Origin: an uncultured Rhodocyclaceae bacterium
GTDB lineage: Bacteria > Pseudomonadota > Gammaproteobacteria > Burkholderiales > Rhodocyclaceae
Direction: 5' to 3'
Length of the DNA: 64,000 bases
Assembly (NCBI GenBank): GCA_907163075.1
Contig: CAJQTY010000001.1
Location: forward strand, 248,001-312,000
A model generated the notes under the pieces. It ran no database searches. It worked only from the letters and a program-made list of their open reading frames with translations, and had not been told where the DNA came from. A program made the position numbers and the translations under genes. Each line of letters starts with the position of its first letter. The stretch's first letter is position 1. This document shows, piece by piece, positions 47,568 to 58,421 of the stretch.

Positions 47568-47786
47568 CGTCCGACAGGCCATCGGCCTGCAAGCCAATCG
47601 GCACGCCATTCCAGGCATGCCCATCGCGAAAGGTGCATGAATATTGGCTGCCGGGGCATGACATCTGAAGATGCCCGGATCTACTTGGTTGCATGCAAGC
47701 CAATCCGGCGCTCCACACAACACGCTTGGCGCTTGGCGCACTTGAGGTGAGAATAGGTCGGTGACTTTTCGGGCCTCCCCAACCCC

Positions 47787-50700
47787 ATGCGCCTACTCAC
47801 GCTCCGCCTTGCTCTCTGCTTTCTGCTGATCTTCGCCAATAGCGCACGCGCCGACGAAGATGCAGAAGATATTCTGGCGAGCGACTCCACGGTGATGGCG
47901 GATTTCGAGAAACTGATTGCCGCAGTGCCCCCCGATGCCGATGCTCCACAGGAGTTGTGCATCTTCCTGCACCGGCGCGGTGTGGCTTACCTGCGTCTCG
48001 GTCGTTACAATCAGGCGCTCGCCGACCTGAAACAGGCACTCGGCCTGAAGCAGGTGGCCTCACCGGAGCTGTGGTGCGATCGCTGGCGTCTTCAGGGCGA
48101 CATTTATGGCGCCCTCCACTCGACCGGCGACTGGCTGCTGCTGACCGACTACGCCCAATCCGTCAGCGACGACTATAAAACCAGCAACAAATGGCACTAC
48201 TTCTCGGCCCAACTCTGGATGGTTGACGCACAAATCAACCTGGCCAATCTGCGCAAGGCAGACGAGGCTTTCCAGCGTGCGGGCAAGGTATTGCCTGCCT
48301 TGCGCCAAAGCAAAGTTTGGGCTATCTACGGTAGCAACCTGCTTGGCCGGTATAACAGTTACGCAGCGCAGATGCAGTCGCTGCGCGGCAATTACGTGGA
48401 AGCCGAACGATTCCGCCGGCAGGCACTTGGCTATGCACGCGAGTTTCTTGACACCATATCAGCCAGGCGATCCCCAGAGCATCTGGATATCAGTCTGGCG
48501 CTGGGTAAGTTGATCGATTACAAGCGCCAACTGGCCGGCATTCTCTCGGTACAGGGGAAAACCGGTGAAGCCGAGATTCTTGCGCGCCAGGCGCTTGAGG
48601 AAACCCTCGCACGTTCGGGCAAAAACACACTGAAAACGGCCAATGCGCTGAGCACGCTGGGCAGGGTCAAACTGCAGCAGGGACGAATTGCCGAAGCGCT
48701 TCGTCTGCAGGAACAGGCCCTTGCCGCGCTGGAAAATTCCGGCACCCGCGCTTACTCTACGGCGCTGTCCAACCAGCGTGCAGAAATCGGCTTCCTGCTC
48801 GGCGTACAGGGTCGCTGGGCGGAAGCGCTGAAGCTCTATGAACTGCGCGACCAGGAGCTGCGCAGCAACGCCGCACAGTTTGCAAGGACGGGATCAAGAA
48901 ACATCACCTGGGCAATGTCGCTGCTCAAGAGCCAGCGCATTGAAGACGCCGAAAAAATGCTGCGCAGCATCGTCAACTGGAACCTCAAAAAGCCCTTCGT
49001 CGACCCGCTCTATTTTGCCCACCTGCACGGCTACCTGGCGGTGGTTCTGGTGGCCGCCGGCAAAAACGAAGCCGCCCTGGCCGAATTCCGCGAAGCCTTC
49101 CCGGTATTGATACGCCAGGCGGAAACCGACCACAGCTCGGAAAACGGCGGTTTCGTTCGCCAGTACCGGCTGCGCCTGATCGCCGAAGGCTACCTCGAAC
49201 TGCTGTCGCGGATGGTCGGCGACAAATCGGCTCCCCCGGACTTCGATCCGGTTACCGAAGCCTTCCAGGTTGCCGAAGTCGCTCGTGGATCGAGCGTTCA
49301 ACTGGCCATTGCCAGCAGCGCCGCGCGGGCCACCCTGCCGGATGCCGCGCTGGCCGATCTGGCACGTCGCGAGCAGGACGCCGCCAACCAGATCAGTGCG
49401 CTGAACAAACTGCTGATTCGCTTGGCTTCCGCGCCGGAGATGGAGATACAGCGCCTTGACGACCAGACCATGTCCGACATCCGCAACGACGTCGTGCGCC
49501 TGGAAACGCAACTCGCGAGCCTGCGCCGGGAACTTGCCGAACGTTATCCGGCCTACGCCGAACTGATCCTGCCCAAGCCGCCGACTCCCGCCGGACTGCA
49601 GAAGGTCCTCGACGCGGACGAGGCGGCCGTCGCCATTTACGTCGCCGAGCAGCAAACCTTTGTCTGGACGATTACCTCGACGCGCGTCGCCTTCCGTGCC
49701 GTACCTCTCTCCCGGCGACAGGTCGAGCAGCAGGTCGCCGCCGTGCTGCGCACGTTCGACCTGAGCGACGGAAGCGTGCGTCCCTTCGCCACTGAACGCG
49801 CCCGCAGCCTGTATGCGGCCCTGCTGGCACCGGACGAGACACTGTGGGCCGGTGCCGCATTGCTCAACGTCATCCCCCACGGCGCGCTCGGACGACTCCC
49901 CTTTTCCGTTCTGCTCACCGCGGACTCCGGCGCAAACAGGCTCGCCGACCGGCCCTGGCTGCTGAAAAGAGTCGCGGTCGCCCAGCAGCCTTCCGCCGGA
50001 ACCCTGATTTCCCTGCGGGCGCCGGGGCGCGCCGATGCGCAACGGCGGGCGTTCATCGGCTTCGGCGATCCGCTCTTCATCGCCCGAATGCCGGGCGAGG
50101 CAGCGGCTACCCGCGCCGTACGCAATCTCTCGGTCGCGCCGGCAAGGGTTGATGAATCGCTATCCGACATCACCGACAGCGCCGTGCTTCTGCGTGGCTT
50201 TTCGCAGCTTCCGGCGCTGCCCGACACGTCCAGGGAACTCAACGAAATCGGCAAGACCCTGGGCGCCAATCCGAAGACGGACATTTTCCTCGGCAAGCAG
50301 GCGACCGAAGGCAAGGTCAAGACGACCGACCTCTCGGCCTATCGCGTGCTCGCCTTCGCCACGCACGGCCTGGTTCCGGGCGACCTGCTCGGATTCGATC
50401 AACCGAGCCTGGCGATGGCCAACCCGGCGCTGACCGACGATAGGCACAACGATGGCTTCCTGACCATGAGCGAGGTGCTCGGACTGAAGCTCAATGCGGA
50501 CTGGGTCGTGCTTTCGGCGTGCAACACGGCAAGCGGTGACGGCAAGAACGAAGAAGCCGTTTCCGGCCTCGGCCGCGCCTTCTTCTTCGCCGGAACGCGC
50601 CGCCTGCTGGTGTCCTACTGGCCCGTCGAGACGGTCTCGGCGCGCCTGCTCACCACCGGATTGTTCAAACGCCTGGCAGAGCGGCCGGGAGAGTCAAAAG

Positions 50701-50807
50701 CGGAAGCTTTGCGCCACTCCATGCTAAGTCTGATAAGCCGCTCGGAAGAATACAGCCACCCGGTATTCTGGGCTCCGTTCGGCCTGGTCGGCGACGCCAC
50801 GAATTAG
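47787..50807 (+). CDS. Secreted TPR protein with C-terminal CHAT (caspase-like) domain
   Basis: A 1006-aa protein. A signal peptide (1-22, LLIFANSARADE) is followed by tetratricopeptide repeats (about 55-460, for example RRGVAYLRLGRYNQALADLKQAL and ANALSTLGRVKLQQGRIAEAL), a helical linker, and a CHAT domain (about 700-1000). The caspase-like dyad is visible: His860 in FATHG and Cys912 in LSACNTASG, with the closing GRAFFFAGTRRLLVSYWPV and HPVFWAPFGLVGD. CHAT proteases cleave partner proteins, as shown for gasdermin- and CRISPR-linked members; an exported CHAT protein has no established role. No obvious target gene is adjacent. Confidence 0.9.
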   Translation: MRLLTLRLALCFLLIFANSARADEDAEDILASDSTVMADFEKLIAAVPPDADAPQELCIFLHRRGVAYLRLGRYNQALADLKQALGLKQVASPELWCDRWRLQGDIYGALHSTGDWLLLTDYAQSVSDDYKTSNKWHYFSAQLWMVDAQINLANLRKADEAFQRAGKVLPALRQSKVWAIYGSNLLGRYNSYAAQMQSLRGNYVEAERFRRQALGYAREFLDTISARRSPEHLDISLALGKLIDYKRQLAGILSVQGKTGEAEILARQALEETLARSGKNTLKTANALSTLGRVKLQQGRIAEALRLQEQALAALENSGTRAYSTALSNQRAEIGFLLGVQGRWAEALKLYELRDQELRSNAAQFARTGSRNITWAMSLLKSQRIEDAEKMLRSIVNWNLKKPFVDPLYFAHLHGYLAVVLVAAGKNEAALAEFREAFPVLIRQAETDHSSENGGFVRQYRLRLIAEGYLELLSRMVGDKSAPPDFDPVTEAFQVAEVARGSSVQLAIASSAARATLPDAALADLARREQDAANQISALNKLLIRLASAPEMEIQRLDDQTMSDIRNDVVRLETQLASLRRELAERYPAYAELILPKPPTPAGLQKVLDADEAAVAIYVAEQQTFVWTITSTRVAFRAVPLSRRQVEQQVAAVLRTFDLSDGSVRPFATERARSLYAALLAPDETLWAGAALLNVIPHGALGRLPFSVLLTADSGANRLADRPWLLKRVAVAQQPSAGTLISLRAPGRADAQRRAFIGFGDPLFIARMPGEAAATRAVRNLSVAPARVDESLSDITDSAVLLRGFSQLPALPDTSRELNEIGKTLGANPKTDIFLGKQATEGKVKTTDLSAYRVLAFATHGLVPGDLLGFDQPSLAMANPALTDDRHNDGFLTMSEVLGLKLNADWVVLSACNTASGDGKNEEAVSGLGRAFFFAGTRRLLVSYWPVETVSARLLTTGLFKRLAERPGESKAEALRHSMLSLISRSEEYSHPVFWAPFGLVGDATN

Positions 50808-50847
50808 TGTGGTGTTGCACGCTGTCTTGCACTTATGCAATCAGCCG

Positions 50848-50936
50848 GTAGGGCGGAAAAGCGCAGCGCCTTCCGCCATATGAGCCCCGCAGCACGAGCC
50901 ACATGCGGCGGATAACGCTACGCTCATCCGCCCTAC
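50848..50936. repeat. Palindromic repeat family B, copy 2, beside a duplicated gene tail
   Basis: An 89-bp element with ends GTAGGGCGGA and TCCGCCCTAC, homologous in reverse to 21456-21530. At 50938-50979 the last 38 bp of the CHAT gene (from TGGGCTCC to the stop) recur with about four differences, so the element is bracketed by the true and a second copy of the gene end. The 314-bp gap 50808-51121 has no gene. Confidence 0.75.
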
Positions 50937-51121
50937 GCACTGGGCACCCTTCGGCCTGGTCGGCGACGCCGCGAAGTAGCGACGAATGCTCCCCGAGTTC
51001 GTGCCTTATTCCGATTTGCCATAGAAACGAGAGGCGAAGACAAGCGGAAAACAAGCCGAAGACGGCACTGCAGCGCGGCAAGGCGCGGTCGACAAAGCAT
51101 CCGTTTTATTGCGAGTCGGAA

Positions 51122-54100
51122 TTACCCCACCCACTTGCGCGCGTTGCCGAACATGCGCAGCCACGGCGAATCCTCACCGAGATTTTCGGGATGCCATGAC
51201 ATCTGCACGGTGCGGAAAACCCGCTCCGGGTGCGGCATCATGATGGTGAAACGGCCGTCGGCCGTAGTCACGCCGGTAATGCCGGCCGGTGAGCCGTTCG
51301 GGTTGTAGGGGTAAACCTCGCTCGGCTGGCCGGCGTTGTCGAGGTAGCGCATGGCCACCCGCACCGCGGCCTGCTGCCCGGCGGAATCGAACACGGCCTG
51401 CCCTTCGCCGTGCGCGACAACCACCGGCAGGCGGCTGCCGGCCATGCCGGCGAAGAATAGCGAAGGCGATGCGGGCAGTTCGACCATCGTGAAGCGCGCC
51501 TCGAACTGCTCGACCTTGTTGCGTTCGAAACGCGGCCAGGCCTCGGCGCCGGGGATCAGGCCCTTCAATGCGCCCATCATCTGGCAGCCGTTGCAGACGC
51601 CCAGTGCGAAAGTATCGGCGCGCCCGAAAAATGCCGAGAACTCATCGCGCGCGCGGCCGTTGAACAGGATCGTCCGTGCCCAGCCCTTACCGGCGCCGAG
51701 CACATCGCCGTAGGAAAAGCCGCCACAGGCCACGGCGCCCTTGAAATCGGCAAGCGACAAACGGCCGGCGAGGATGTCGCTCATGTGCACGTCGACCGTG
51801 GCAAAACCCGCGCGATCGAAAGCCGCCGCCATTTCGACGTGACCGTTGACGCCCTGCTCGCGCAGGATCGCCACCTTTGGACGCGCGCCGCCGATAATAT
51901 ACGGCGCCGCGACATCATCCGCCGGATCGAAGCTCGGGGCGACCGAAAGTCCGGCGTCCGCCGCATCGAGAATGCGGTCGTACTCCTGTTGCGCGCACTC
52001 CGGGTTATCGCGCAGCGCCTGCATGCGAAAGCTCGTCTCCGACCAGGCGCGCTGCAGATCGACGCGTTTCTCGCGCAACGCCAGCTTGGCGTTGCGGATA
52101 ACGCGAACTTCGTCCCACGGATTGAGCGAGCCGATGAAATGCGAACAGGCGCCGAGACCAGCGGCGCGCAACTGCTCCATCACCCGGCTGCGATCGGCGC
52201 GGCGGATCTGCAGCACGGCGCCCAGTTCCTCGTTGAACAGCGCACGCATCAGCAGCTCGAAGGCGCGGCCGCCAAGCACTTCCGGCCTCTTCTCGGCACC
52301 GTCGACGTCGTTGCTCAGCGGGTCGTAGCACAGGCCGTCCATGTCCAGGGACACGCCGCAGTGCGCGGCGAAGGCCATTTCGGCGATGGCGGCGAACAGG
52401 CCGCCGTCGGCGCGGTCGTGATAGGCGAGCAGCAGATCGGCGCCGGCGAGCTTGCGCATGGCTCCGAAGAAAGCCTGTAAACGCTCCGGGGCATCGACAT
52501 CCGGCGCCTCGGAACCGGTGGCGTTGAACACCTGCGCCAGCGCCGAACCGCCCAGGCGATTGCGGCCGGCGCCGAGATCGATCAGCAGCAGGTCGCTTTC
52601 ACCGGCGTCGAGCTGCAATTGCGGTGTCAGCGTGCGGCGCGCGTTGTGCACCGGCGCGAAGGCGGTGACGATCAGCGATAGCGGCGAAACCACCTGCTTT
52701 TTCTCGCCGCCATCGTCCCACACCGTGCGCATCGAGAGCGAATCCTTGCCGACCGGAATCGAAACGCCGATCTGCTGGCACAGGTCGGAAACGGCGCGCA
52801 CCGTGTCGAACAGGCGCGCATCCTCGCCCGGAACGCCGGCCGGCGCCATCCAGTTGGCGGAGAATTTCACGTCGCCGAGCTTTTCGATGCTGGCCGCAGC
52901 GATATTGGTCAGCGCTTCGCCGAGCGCCATGCGTCCCGACGCCGGCGCGTCGAGAATCGCGATCGGCGTCCGCTCGCCCATGGCGAAGGCTTCGCCGCGC
53001 AGCGTCCGGTAACCCATGGTGGTCACCGCCACATCGGCCACCGGCACCTGCCACGGCCCGACCATCTGGTCGCGCGCGGTCATGCCGCCGACGCTGCGGT
53101 CGCCGATCGAGATCAGGAAGGTCTTGTCTGCCACCGCCGGCAGGCGCAGCACACGGTAGGCGGCCTCCTTCAGCTCGACCGAAGTCGGATCGAAGGGCAC
53201 GGCAGGCGACGGCAGATGCACCACATCGCGCGTCATGCGCGGCGGTTTGCCGAGCAGCGCCTCCATGTCCATGTCCACCGGATTGTTGCCAAAATGCCGA
53301 TCGGTGACGCGCAGCCGGTTATCGTCGGTGGCCACGCCGACGACGGCGAACGGGCAGCGTTCGCGCTCGCACATGGCTTTGAATTCCGGCAGGCGGCCCG
53401 GCGGGATGGCGAGCACGTAGCGTTCCTGCGCTTCGTTGCTCCAGATCTCGGCCGGCGACATGCCCGGCTCTTCGATCTTCACGTCGCGCAGCTCGAAATG
53501 CGCGCCGCAGCCGGCGCCGTGCGCGAGTTCGGGAAAGGCGTTGGAAATGCCGCCGGCGCCGACATCATGCACGGAGAGGATCGGGTTGCCATCGCCGGGA
53601 ACGACGATGTCTTTCTTCGGCGAACCCATCTGCCAGCAACGGTCGAGAACTTCCTGCGCGCGCCGCTGCATTTCCGGGTTGCCGCGCTGCACCGAGGCGA
53701 AATCGAGGTCTTCGCTGTTGCTGCCGGTGCTCATCGAACTGGCGGCGCCGCCGCCGAGGCCGATCAGCATGCCGGGGCCGCCGAGTTGGATAAGCAGGGT
53801 GCCGGCCGGGAAGCTCACGGCCTTGAACGACTGGCTGTGCGAAATATTGCCGACGCCACCGGCGACCATGATCGGCTTGTGGTAACCGCGCACGACGGCG
53901 GCGGCGCCGTCGCCGACAAGCTGTTCGTAGGTGCGGAAATAGCCGGCCAGATTGGGACGGCCGAACTCGTTGTTGAAGGCTGCCGCGCCGATCGGGCCTT
54001 CGAGCATGATCTCCAGCGCCGAAGCGATGCGCGACGGACGGCCGTATCCCGCCTGCGCGGCCTCCCACGGCTGCGGCGCAGCGGGCAGATTGAGGTTGGA

Positions 54101-55105
54101 TACTGAGAAGCCGCAGAGACCGGCCTTCGGCTTGGAGCCGCGCCCGGTCGAGCCTTCGTCGCGAATCTCGCCGCCGGAGCCGGTGGCCGCGCCGGGAAAG
54201 GGCGAAATCGCCGTCGGATGGTTGTGCGTCTCGACCTTGGCCAGAATATGCGTCAGTTCCTCGTTCCAGCCGTAGGTGCCATCGGTCCCCGGCCAGAAAC
54301 GGGCGACGCTGGCGCCTTCGAAGACCGACGAGTTGTCGGAATAAACGACAACGTTGCCTTCGGGATGCGCCGCATGCGTCTCGCGGATCATGCCGAACAG
54401 CGTCTCACGGCGCGGCTGCCCGTCGATCACCCAGGAGGCGTTGAAAATCTTGTGCCGGCAGTGTTCGGAGTTGGCCTGCGCGAACATCATAAGTTCGACG
54501 TCGCTCGGATTGCGTTGTGTCTTGTTAACGAACAGTTCGACGAGATAGTCGACTTCATCCTCCGAGAGCGCCAGCCCGAGACGGCTGTTGGCCCCGATCA
54601 GGGCGTCGCGGCCGCCGTTCAGCAGATCGACCGAGGCCATCGGCCGCGGCGGGAAATGGCGGAACAGTTCGGCCGTCTGCGCCAGATCACCGAGCACGGT
54701 TTCGGTCATGCGGTCGTGCAGCAGGGCGGAAACCGGCGCCCGCAGATCGCCGGGAACGCCGTCGATGCGGTAGGCGATGCCGCGCTCGATGCGTTCGATG
54801 GCCGCCAGACCGCAATTCCACGCAATGTCGGTCGCTTTCGACGACCACGGCGAAATGGTGCCGATGCGCGGCGTGACGAGAAACAGGTCGCCGCCCGCCG
54901 CCGGGTTTCCGGTGCGTTCCTCGAGCAGGGCCGCCAGTTGCCGGCGGCCTTCATCGCTCAGCGCCGTTTTCAGTTTGGCAAAATGACAATACTCGGCGCT
55001 GGCGATGTTGGCCCCCGGAACCAGGGCCTGGAGGCGTTGCTGCAAACCCTGTAGACGGAAGGCGGAAATAGCGGGAGCCCCGCGCAGATAGAGGATATCG
55101 GTCAT
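51122..55105 (-). CDS. purL: Phosphoribosylformylglycinamidine synthase, long form
   Basis: PurL converts FGAR, glutamine and ATP to FGAM in purine synthesis. The 1327-aa protein is the single-chain proteobacterial type: N-terminal domain (1-150), linker, two AIRS-like ATP/FGAR domains (for example [26 protein letters not shown] and PVGKDSLSM), and a class I glutaminase (about 1035-1327) with the catalytic Cys in GVCNGCQMM and His-Glu in [12 protein letters not shown] 55105 opens [14 protein letters not shown]. It is the second purine gene in the window, far from purB. Confidence 0.98.
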   Translation of the reverse strand: MTDILYLRGAPAISAFRLQGLQQRLQALVPGANIASAEYCHFAKLKTALSDEGRRQLAALLEERTGNPAAGGDLFLVTPRIGTISPWSSKATDIAWNCGLAAIERIERGIAYRIDGVPGDLRAPVSALLHDRMTETVLGDLAQTAELFRHFPPRPMASVDLLNGGRDALIGANSRLGLALSEDEVDYLVELFVNKTQRNPSDVELMMFAQANSEHCRHKIFNASWVIDGQPRRETLFGMIRETHAAHPEGNVVVYSDNSSVFEGASVARFWPGTDGTYGWNEELTHILAKVETHNHPTAISPFPGAATGSGGEIRDEGSTGRGSKPKAGLCGFSVSNLNLPAAPQPWEAAQAGYGRPSRIASALEIMLEGPIGAAAFNNEFGRPNLAGYFRTYEQLVGDGAAAVVRGYHKPIMVAGGVGNISHSQSFKAVSFPAGTLLIQLGGPGMLIGLGGGAASSMSTGSNSEDLDFASVQRGNPEMQRRAQEVLDRCWQMGSPKKDIVVPGDGNPILSVHDVGAGGISNAFPELAHGAGCGAHFELRDVKIEEPGMSPAEIWSNEAQERYVLAIPPGRLPEFKAMCERERCPFAVVGVATDDNRLRVTDRHFGNNPVDMDMEALLGKPPRMTRDVVHLPSPAVPFDPTSVELKEAAYRVLRLPAVADKTFLISIGDRSVGGMTARDQMVGPWQVPVADVAVTTMGYRTLRGEAFAMGERTPIAILDAPASGRMALGEALTNIAAASIEKLGDVKFSANWMAPAGVPGEDARLFDTVRAVSDLCQQIGVSIPVGKDSLSMRTVWDDGGEKKQVVSPLSLIVTAFAPVHNARRTLTPQLQLDAGESDLLLIDLGAGRNRLGGSALAQVFNATGSEAPDVDAPERLQAFFGAMRKLAGADLLLAYHDRADGGLFAAIAEMAFAAHCGVSLDMDGLCYDPLSNDVDGAEKRPEVLGGRAFELLMRALFNEELGAVLQIRRADRSRVMEQLRAAGLGACSHFIGSLNPWDEVRVIRNAKLALREKRVDLQRAWSETSFRMQALRDNPECAQQEYDRILDAADAGLSVAPSFDPADDVAAPYIIGGARPKVAILREQGVNGHVEMAAAFDRAGFATVDVHMSDILAGRLSLADFKGAVACGGFSYGDVLGAGKGWARTILFNGRARDEFSAFFGRADTFALGVCNGCQMMGALKGLIPGAEAWPRFERNKVEQFEARFTMVELPASPSLFFAGMAGSRLPVVVAHGEGQAVFDSAGQQAAVRVAMRYLDNAGQPSEVYPYNPNGSPAGITGVTTADGRFTIMMPHPERVFRTVQMSWHPENLGEDSPWLRMFGNARKWVG

Positions 55106-55230
55106 GGCGAACTCGGGAAAAGGGCAGGAAATCTGCTTGGAAACAAGGACAATCCCGCATTATAGCCGAGAGCGATGAGTCGAACCCGGCCGTCACGGTC
55201 AGGCCGGGATCTGGTTCAAGTATTAAATTA

Positions 55231-55258
55231 TTTATATAGATAATATCGAAAACATCAA
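55231..55258 (-). promoter_or_regulatory. Possible purL promoter in an AT-rich spacer
   Basis: On the minus strand TTGATG (55253-55258) and TATAAA (55231-55236) are 16 nt apart. The 326-bp divergent gap 55106-55431 has a conspicuous AT-rich tract (about 55216-55275) in otherwise GC-rich DNA and no gene; a weaker plus-strand pair (TTCAAG, GATAAT) may serve the dehydrogenase gene. Confidence 0.35.
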
Positions 55259-55431
55259 ATTTACAGAATGTGTATCTGCGCCTATATTGACGTCACGAAC
55301 TTGGAGAAACGCTGATACGTTCGGTGGTGCCGGCCTCATTTGGTAGCGATCACTATGAATACTCCGGCGTTTCCGCAAGCATTCAGGGACTACGGCACCA
55401 TTGCCTACCGGCTCACAGCAAGGAGATTGGC

Positions 55432-56262
55432 GTGATCAGCGGAAAAACGAATTTGCTGCCCCTCTTCGGTTATCCGACCAAGGCGTTCAAGGCGCCGCTC
55501 ATCTACAACCCGTGGTTCGACAAGAACGGGATCGACGCCGTGGTGGTGCCGATGGGCGTCAAGCCGGAGGACTATCCGGCGGTACTCAGATCGGTGTTCA
55601 AGCTCACCAACGTCCCCGGTGCGCTGGTCACCATGCCGCACAAGGTGACGACGGTCGGCCTGCTCGACGAGGTGACGACGGCGGTAAAGATAGCCGGGGC
55701 GTGCAATGCCATCCTGAAGCGGCCCGACGGTACGCTGCTCGGCGACATTTTCGACGGCACGGGATTTACGCGCGGTCTGCGGCGCAAGGGCTTTTTCTTC
55801 ACCGGGGCCAAATGCCTGGTGGTCGGTTCCGGTGGCGTTGGCTCGGCGATTGCGGCCTCGCTGGCGGCCGAAGGAGTGGCCGCGATCACGACCTTCGACA
55901 CCCATGCCGAATCGGCGGAAGGTCTCGCGGCGCGCCTGCAGCAGCACTACCCGAAGCTGGTGGCCCGCACCGGGCTGAATGATGCCGCGGGCTACGACTT
56001 GGTGGTCAACGCCACGCCGCTCGGGATGCCCGGCGACCCGCTGCCGATGGACGTCACGCGCCTGGCGCCGGCGACCTTCGTCGGCGAGGTCGTGATGAAG
56101 ACAGAGATGACGCCGCTGTTGCAGGTCGCGCGCGAGCGCGGCTGCCGCTACCAAATCGGCACCGACATGCTGTTCGAGATGATTCCGGCCTATCTCGAAT
56201 TTTTTGGCTACGGCACGACGACGGCGGAAGAACTTCGTGCGGTATCGCACGTGGTGTACTGA
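55432..56262 (+). CDS. Shikimate/quinate dehydrogenase homologue
   Basis: A 276-aa AroE/YdiB-family protein. The substrate domain has ALVTMPHKVTTVGLLDEV with the catalytic Lys; the paired Asp is in DIFDGTGF, where AroE usually has NTDG. The NAD(P)-binding domain has VVGSGGVGSAIAASL and VNATPLGM. GTG 55432 has a perfect AAGGAG 6 nt upstream; the frame to 55324 is not used. With a TRAP binding protein gene following, a catabolic role on quinate, shikimate or a similar acid is more likely than aromatic biosynthesis; this is inference. Confidence 0.85.
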   Translation: MISGKTNLLPLFGYPTKAFKAPLIYNPWFDKNGIDAVVVPMGVKPEDYPAVLRSVFKLTNVPGALVTMPHKVTTVGLLDEVTTAVKIAGACNAILKRPDGTLLGDIFDGTGFTRGLRRKGFFFTGAKCLVVGSGGVGSAIAASLAAEGVAAITTFDTHAESAEGLAARLQQHYPKLVARTGLNDAAGYDLVVNATPLGMPGDPLPMDVTRLAPATFVGEVVMKTEMTPLLQVARERGCRYQIGTDMLFEMIPAYLEFFGYGTTTAEELRAVSHVVY

Positions 56263-56461
56263 ACGCCGATCGATGGACGTGCCCGGCCCGAACTGCCGTT
56301 CAGGTCGGATCAGGCGTAAACAATGGCTTTTGAATACAATGGCTCATGCCTTGGTTGTCTCCCCCGGCGTGAGTAATCAGAAACACCTTGGCAAGTCGAG
56401 ACAGCAGGTGTTCAGACCGGTGACGATAGCCGGTGTTTTTTCACAACGAAGGAGAGGACTC

Positions 56462-57487
56462 ATGAAAAAGACTTTTAAATCGGTATTTGTTGCGATGGCG
56501 GCGTGTGGACTGGTGTTGTCTGCAACGTCGGCGAGTGCGCTGGATATTCAGGAACGCGTTCTTCGATTCGCATCGAGCAATGTCGAAGGGAACCCCCAGG
56601 TCGATGGGCTAATGAAGTTTGCCGAGCTGATGAAGGAGAAGAGCGGCGGCAAGATCGTGGTCAAGGTATTCACTGGCGCTACTCTTGGCAAGGATATCCA
56701 AGTGCTCTCGTCGATGCAGGGCGGAACGGTCGATGGGGCAACCATGAACACCAACTTGTTGGTCGGAATCATCAAGGACGCCGGGCTCGTTGATTTGCCC
56801 TACCTCTTCGATACCGAACAGGAAGCTTACGCCGTCCTAGACGGTCCGTTCGGAAAAAAGCTTCACGCACAACTTGAACCGAAGGGGCTCGTTGGCTTGT
56901 CCTATTTTGACATGGGTTATTACAGTCTCCACAACAGCAAGCATCCGATCACCAAGATCGAGGATGTCAAGGGTCTCAAGATGCGTGTCACGGAAACCCC
57001 GGTGACGATCGATACCTTCAAGGCCTTTGGTTCGAATGCCGTCCCCTTGCCTTATGCCGAGCTCTTTACCGCACTTGAGTCGAAAATTGTCGATGGCGGC
57101 GGGCAACCCCCACTCAACATGATTTACGGCAAGATTGGCGAAGTCTCCAAGTTCTATTCCGTGAATCGTTATTCCTATACGCCACAATCGCTTCTGATGA
57201 GCAAGAAGACGATGGACAAACTGACGGCCGATGAGAAGAAGATCGTGATGGAAGCCGCTAAGGAGGCGAGCATCTACGAGCGTCAGGTGTCGCTGAAGAA
57301 GTCGGCCGATTGCCTGGAAGAACTCAAGAAGAGCAAGACGACGGTGGTCAATGAGGTCTCCCCGGCCGAAATTGCCCGCTTCCGCGAAGCGACGAAGCCC
57401 GTGGTTGAAAAATATTTGAAGGTTTATGACGAGCAACTGGGCAAGGAACTCTATGCCGAGATCGCCAAGTATCGCGCCAAGAAATAG
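56462..57487 (+). CDS. TRAP transporter solute-binding protein (DctP family)
   Basis: A 341-aa periplasmic protein. The signal peptide ends about SASALD (24 residues). Family features are GGKIVVKVFTGATLGKD, the substrate-anchoring Arg in GLKMRVTETP, and FTALESKIVDGGGQPP. TRAP receptors usually bind organic acids. AAGGAG lies 8 nt before ATG 56462. The membrane genes dctQ and dctM do not follow: a convergent methyltransferase-like gene does. Codon use seems less GC-biased than in neighbours. Confidence 0.9.
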   Translation: MKKTFKSVFVAMAACGLVLSATSASALDIQERVLRFASSNVEGNPQVDGLMKFAELMKEKSGGKIVVKVFTGATLGKDIQVLSSMQGGTVDGATMNTNLLVGIIKDAGLVDLPYLFDTEQEAYAVLDGPFGKKLHAQLEPKGLVGLSYFDMGYYSLHNSKHPITKIEDVKGLKMRVTETPVTIDTFKAFGSNAVPLPYAELFTALESKIVDGGGQPPLNMIYGKIGEVSKFYSVNRYSYTPQSLLMSKKTMDKLTADEKKIVMEAAKEASIYERQVSLKKSADCLEELKKSKTTVVNEVSPAEIARFREATKPVVEKYLKVYDEQLGKELYAEIAKYRAKK

Positions 57488-57524
57488 GCGGCTCAAGCAA
57501 CAGGCGCTAAGCCTGTGACAGGAC

Positions 57525-57560
57525 ATCGGCGCCCTCCGGCGAAATACGGCGGGCGCCGAT
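57525..57560. other. Stem-loop between convergent genes
   Basis: A 10-bp perfect stem, ATCGGCGCCC paired with GGGCGCCGAT, closes a 16-nt loop 38 nt after the DctP stop. No T-tract follows, so it is a possible but unproven terminator for both converging genes. Confidence 0.45.
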
Positions 57561-57637
57561 TCAGTCGACGCTCCGATAACCGCCTGCCTGACCTCGGTGC
57601 GCCACTCCGCTACGGCGTGAAACATTGCAGGCGCTGA

Positions 57638-58321
57638 TTACCGCAGCGGTGGCTCCGCTACGCGGCCCGCCGCGGCCGCCTTGACCAGATCAGTCGCCTG
57701 TTCCGCGCTGAGCGACTTACCGGGCCACGGGATGAGGCCCGGCACGCGCGCCATATAGCGCCGATAGACATCACCGTGATAGCAAACCAGCTTTCTTTCT
57801 TCCAGGCGCGATCCGGCGATGAAATAGAGCGTCATCATGCTGGCCGACACGAGCGTCGCGGCATCCATGTCGCGTGTCCAGATCAGCACCAGGCAAAAGA
57901 AATACCACGGGTGCCGCACGTAGCGGTGGAAAGGCGACAAATGGAAGCTCTCCTGGTCCTCGACCCGCCGTGTGCCCGACCGCCACTGACCTAAGCCAAG
58001 AAACTCCGCGCTGTCGTAATACTTCAGCGACTTGATGAACGCGAACACGGCGACCAGCGCCAATCCGTTCGACAGCCACGCGCCGAACCCTCGCCAAACC
58101 CAGAGCGGCGGACCACGATAGCGAAACGTCACCCAGAGTATGGGCAACAGCGTGAGCAGTGCGAGACAATTGAAGCCCAGCCGATACAAGGGCATGCGCT
58201 CGGGATAACGTGAGGCGACCCAGCGTTTGACGGCAAGCGACGCCAGCACCGAGTGCAGGACGAAATAACCCAGCCAGAGAAATGCCAACACGAGCAGGCC
58301 CGGCCAATCCGACCCGCTCAT
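57638..58321 (-). CDS. Isoprenylcysteine methyltransferase-like membrane protein
   Basis: A 227-aa protein with five or six hydrophobic segments. The C-terminal half has the ICMT/phospholipid-methyltransferase pattern: HRYVRHPWYFFCLVLIWTRDM, then EERKLVCYHGDVYRRYMARVPGLIPWP, which forms the SAM pocket in this family (NnrU and ergosterol-reductase-like proteins are related). The substrate is unknown. The ribosome site is weak at ATG 58321. Confidence 0.82.
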   Translation of the reverse strand: MSGSDWPGLLVLAFLWLGYFVLHSVLASLAVKRWVASRYPERMPLYRLGFNCLALLTLLPILWVTFRYRGPPLWVWRGFGAWLSNGLALVAVFAFIKSLKYYDSAEFLGLGQWRSGTRRVEDQESFHLSPFHRYVRHPWYFFCLVLIWTRDMDAATLVSASMMTLYFIAGSRLEERKLVCYHGDVYRRYMARVPGLIPWPGKSLSAEQATDLVKAAAAGRVAEPPLR

Positions 58322-58421
58322 TTCGCTTCAGTGGTGCTTGTTGTTTGCCGCGGACGCTGCTTCTTCCAGGCCGTGATGACAAAGAAGGTAGCGAACCACG
58401 GAGCGTGAGCGGAGGATGGCA

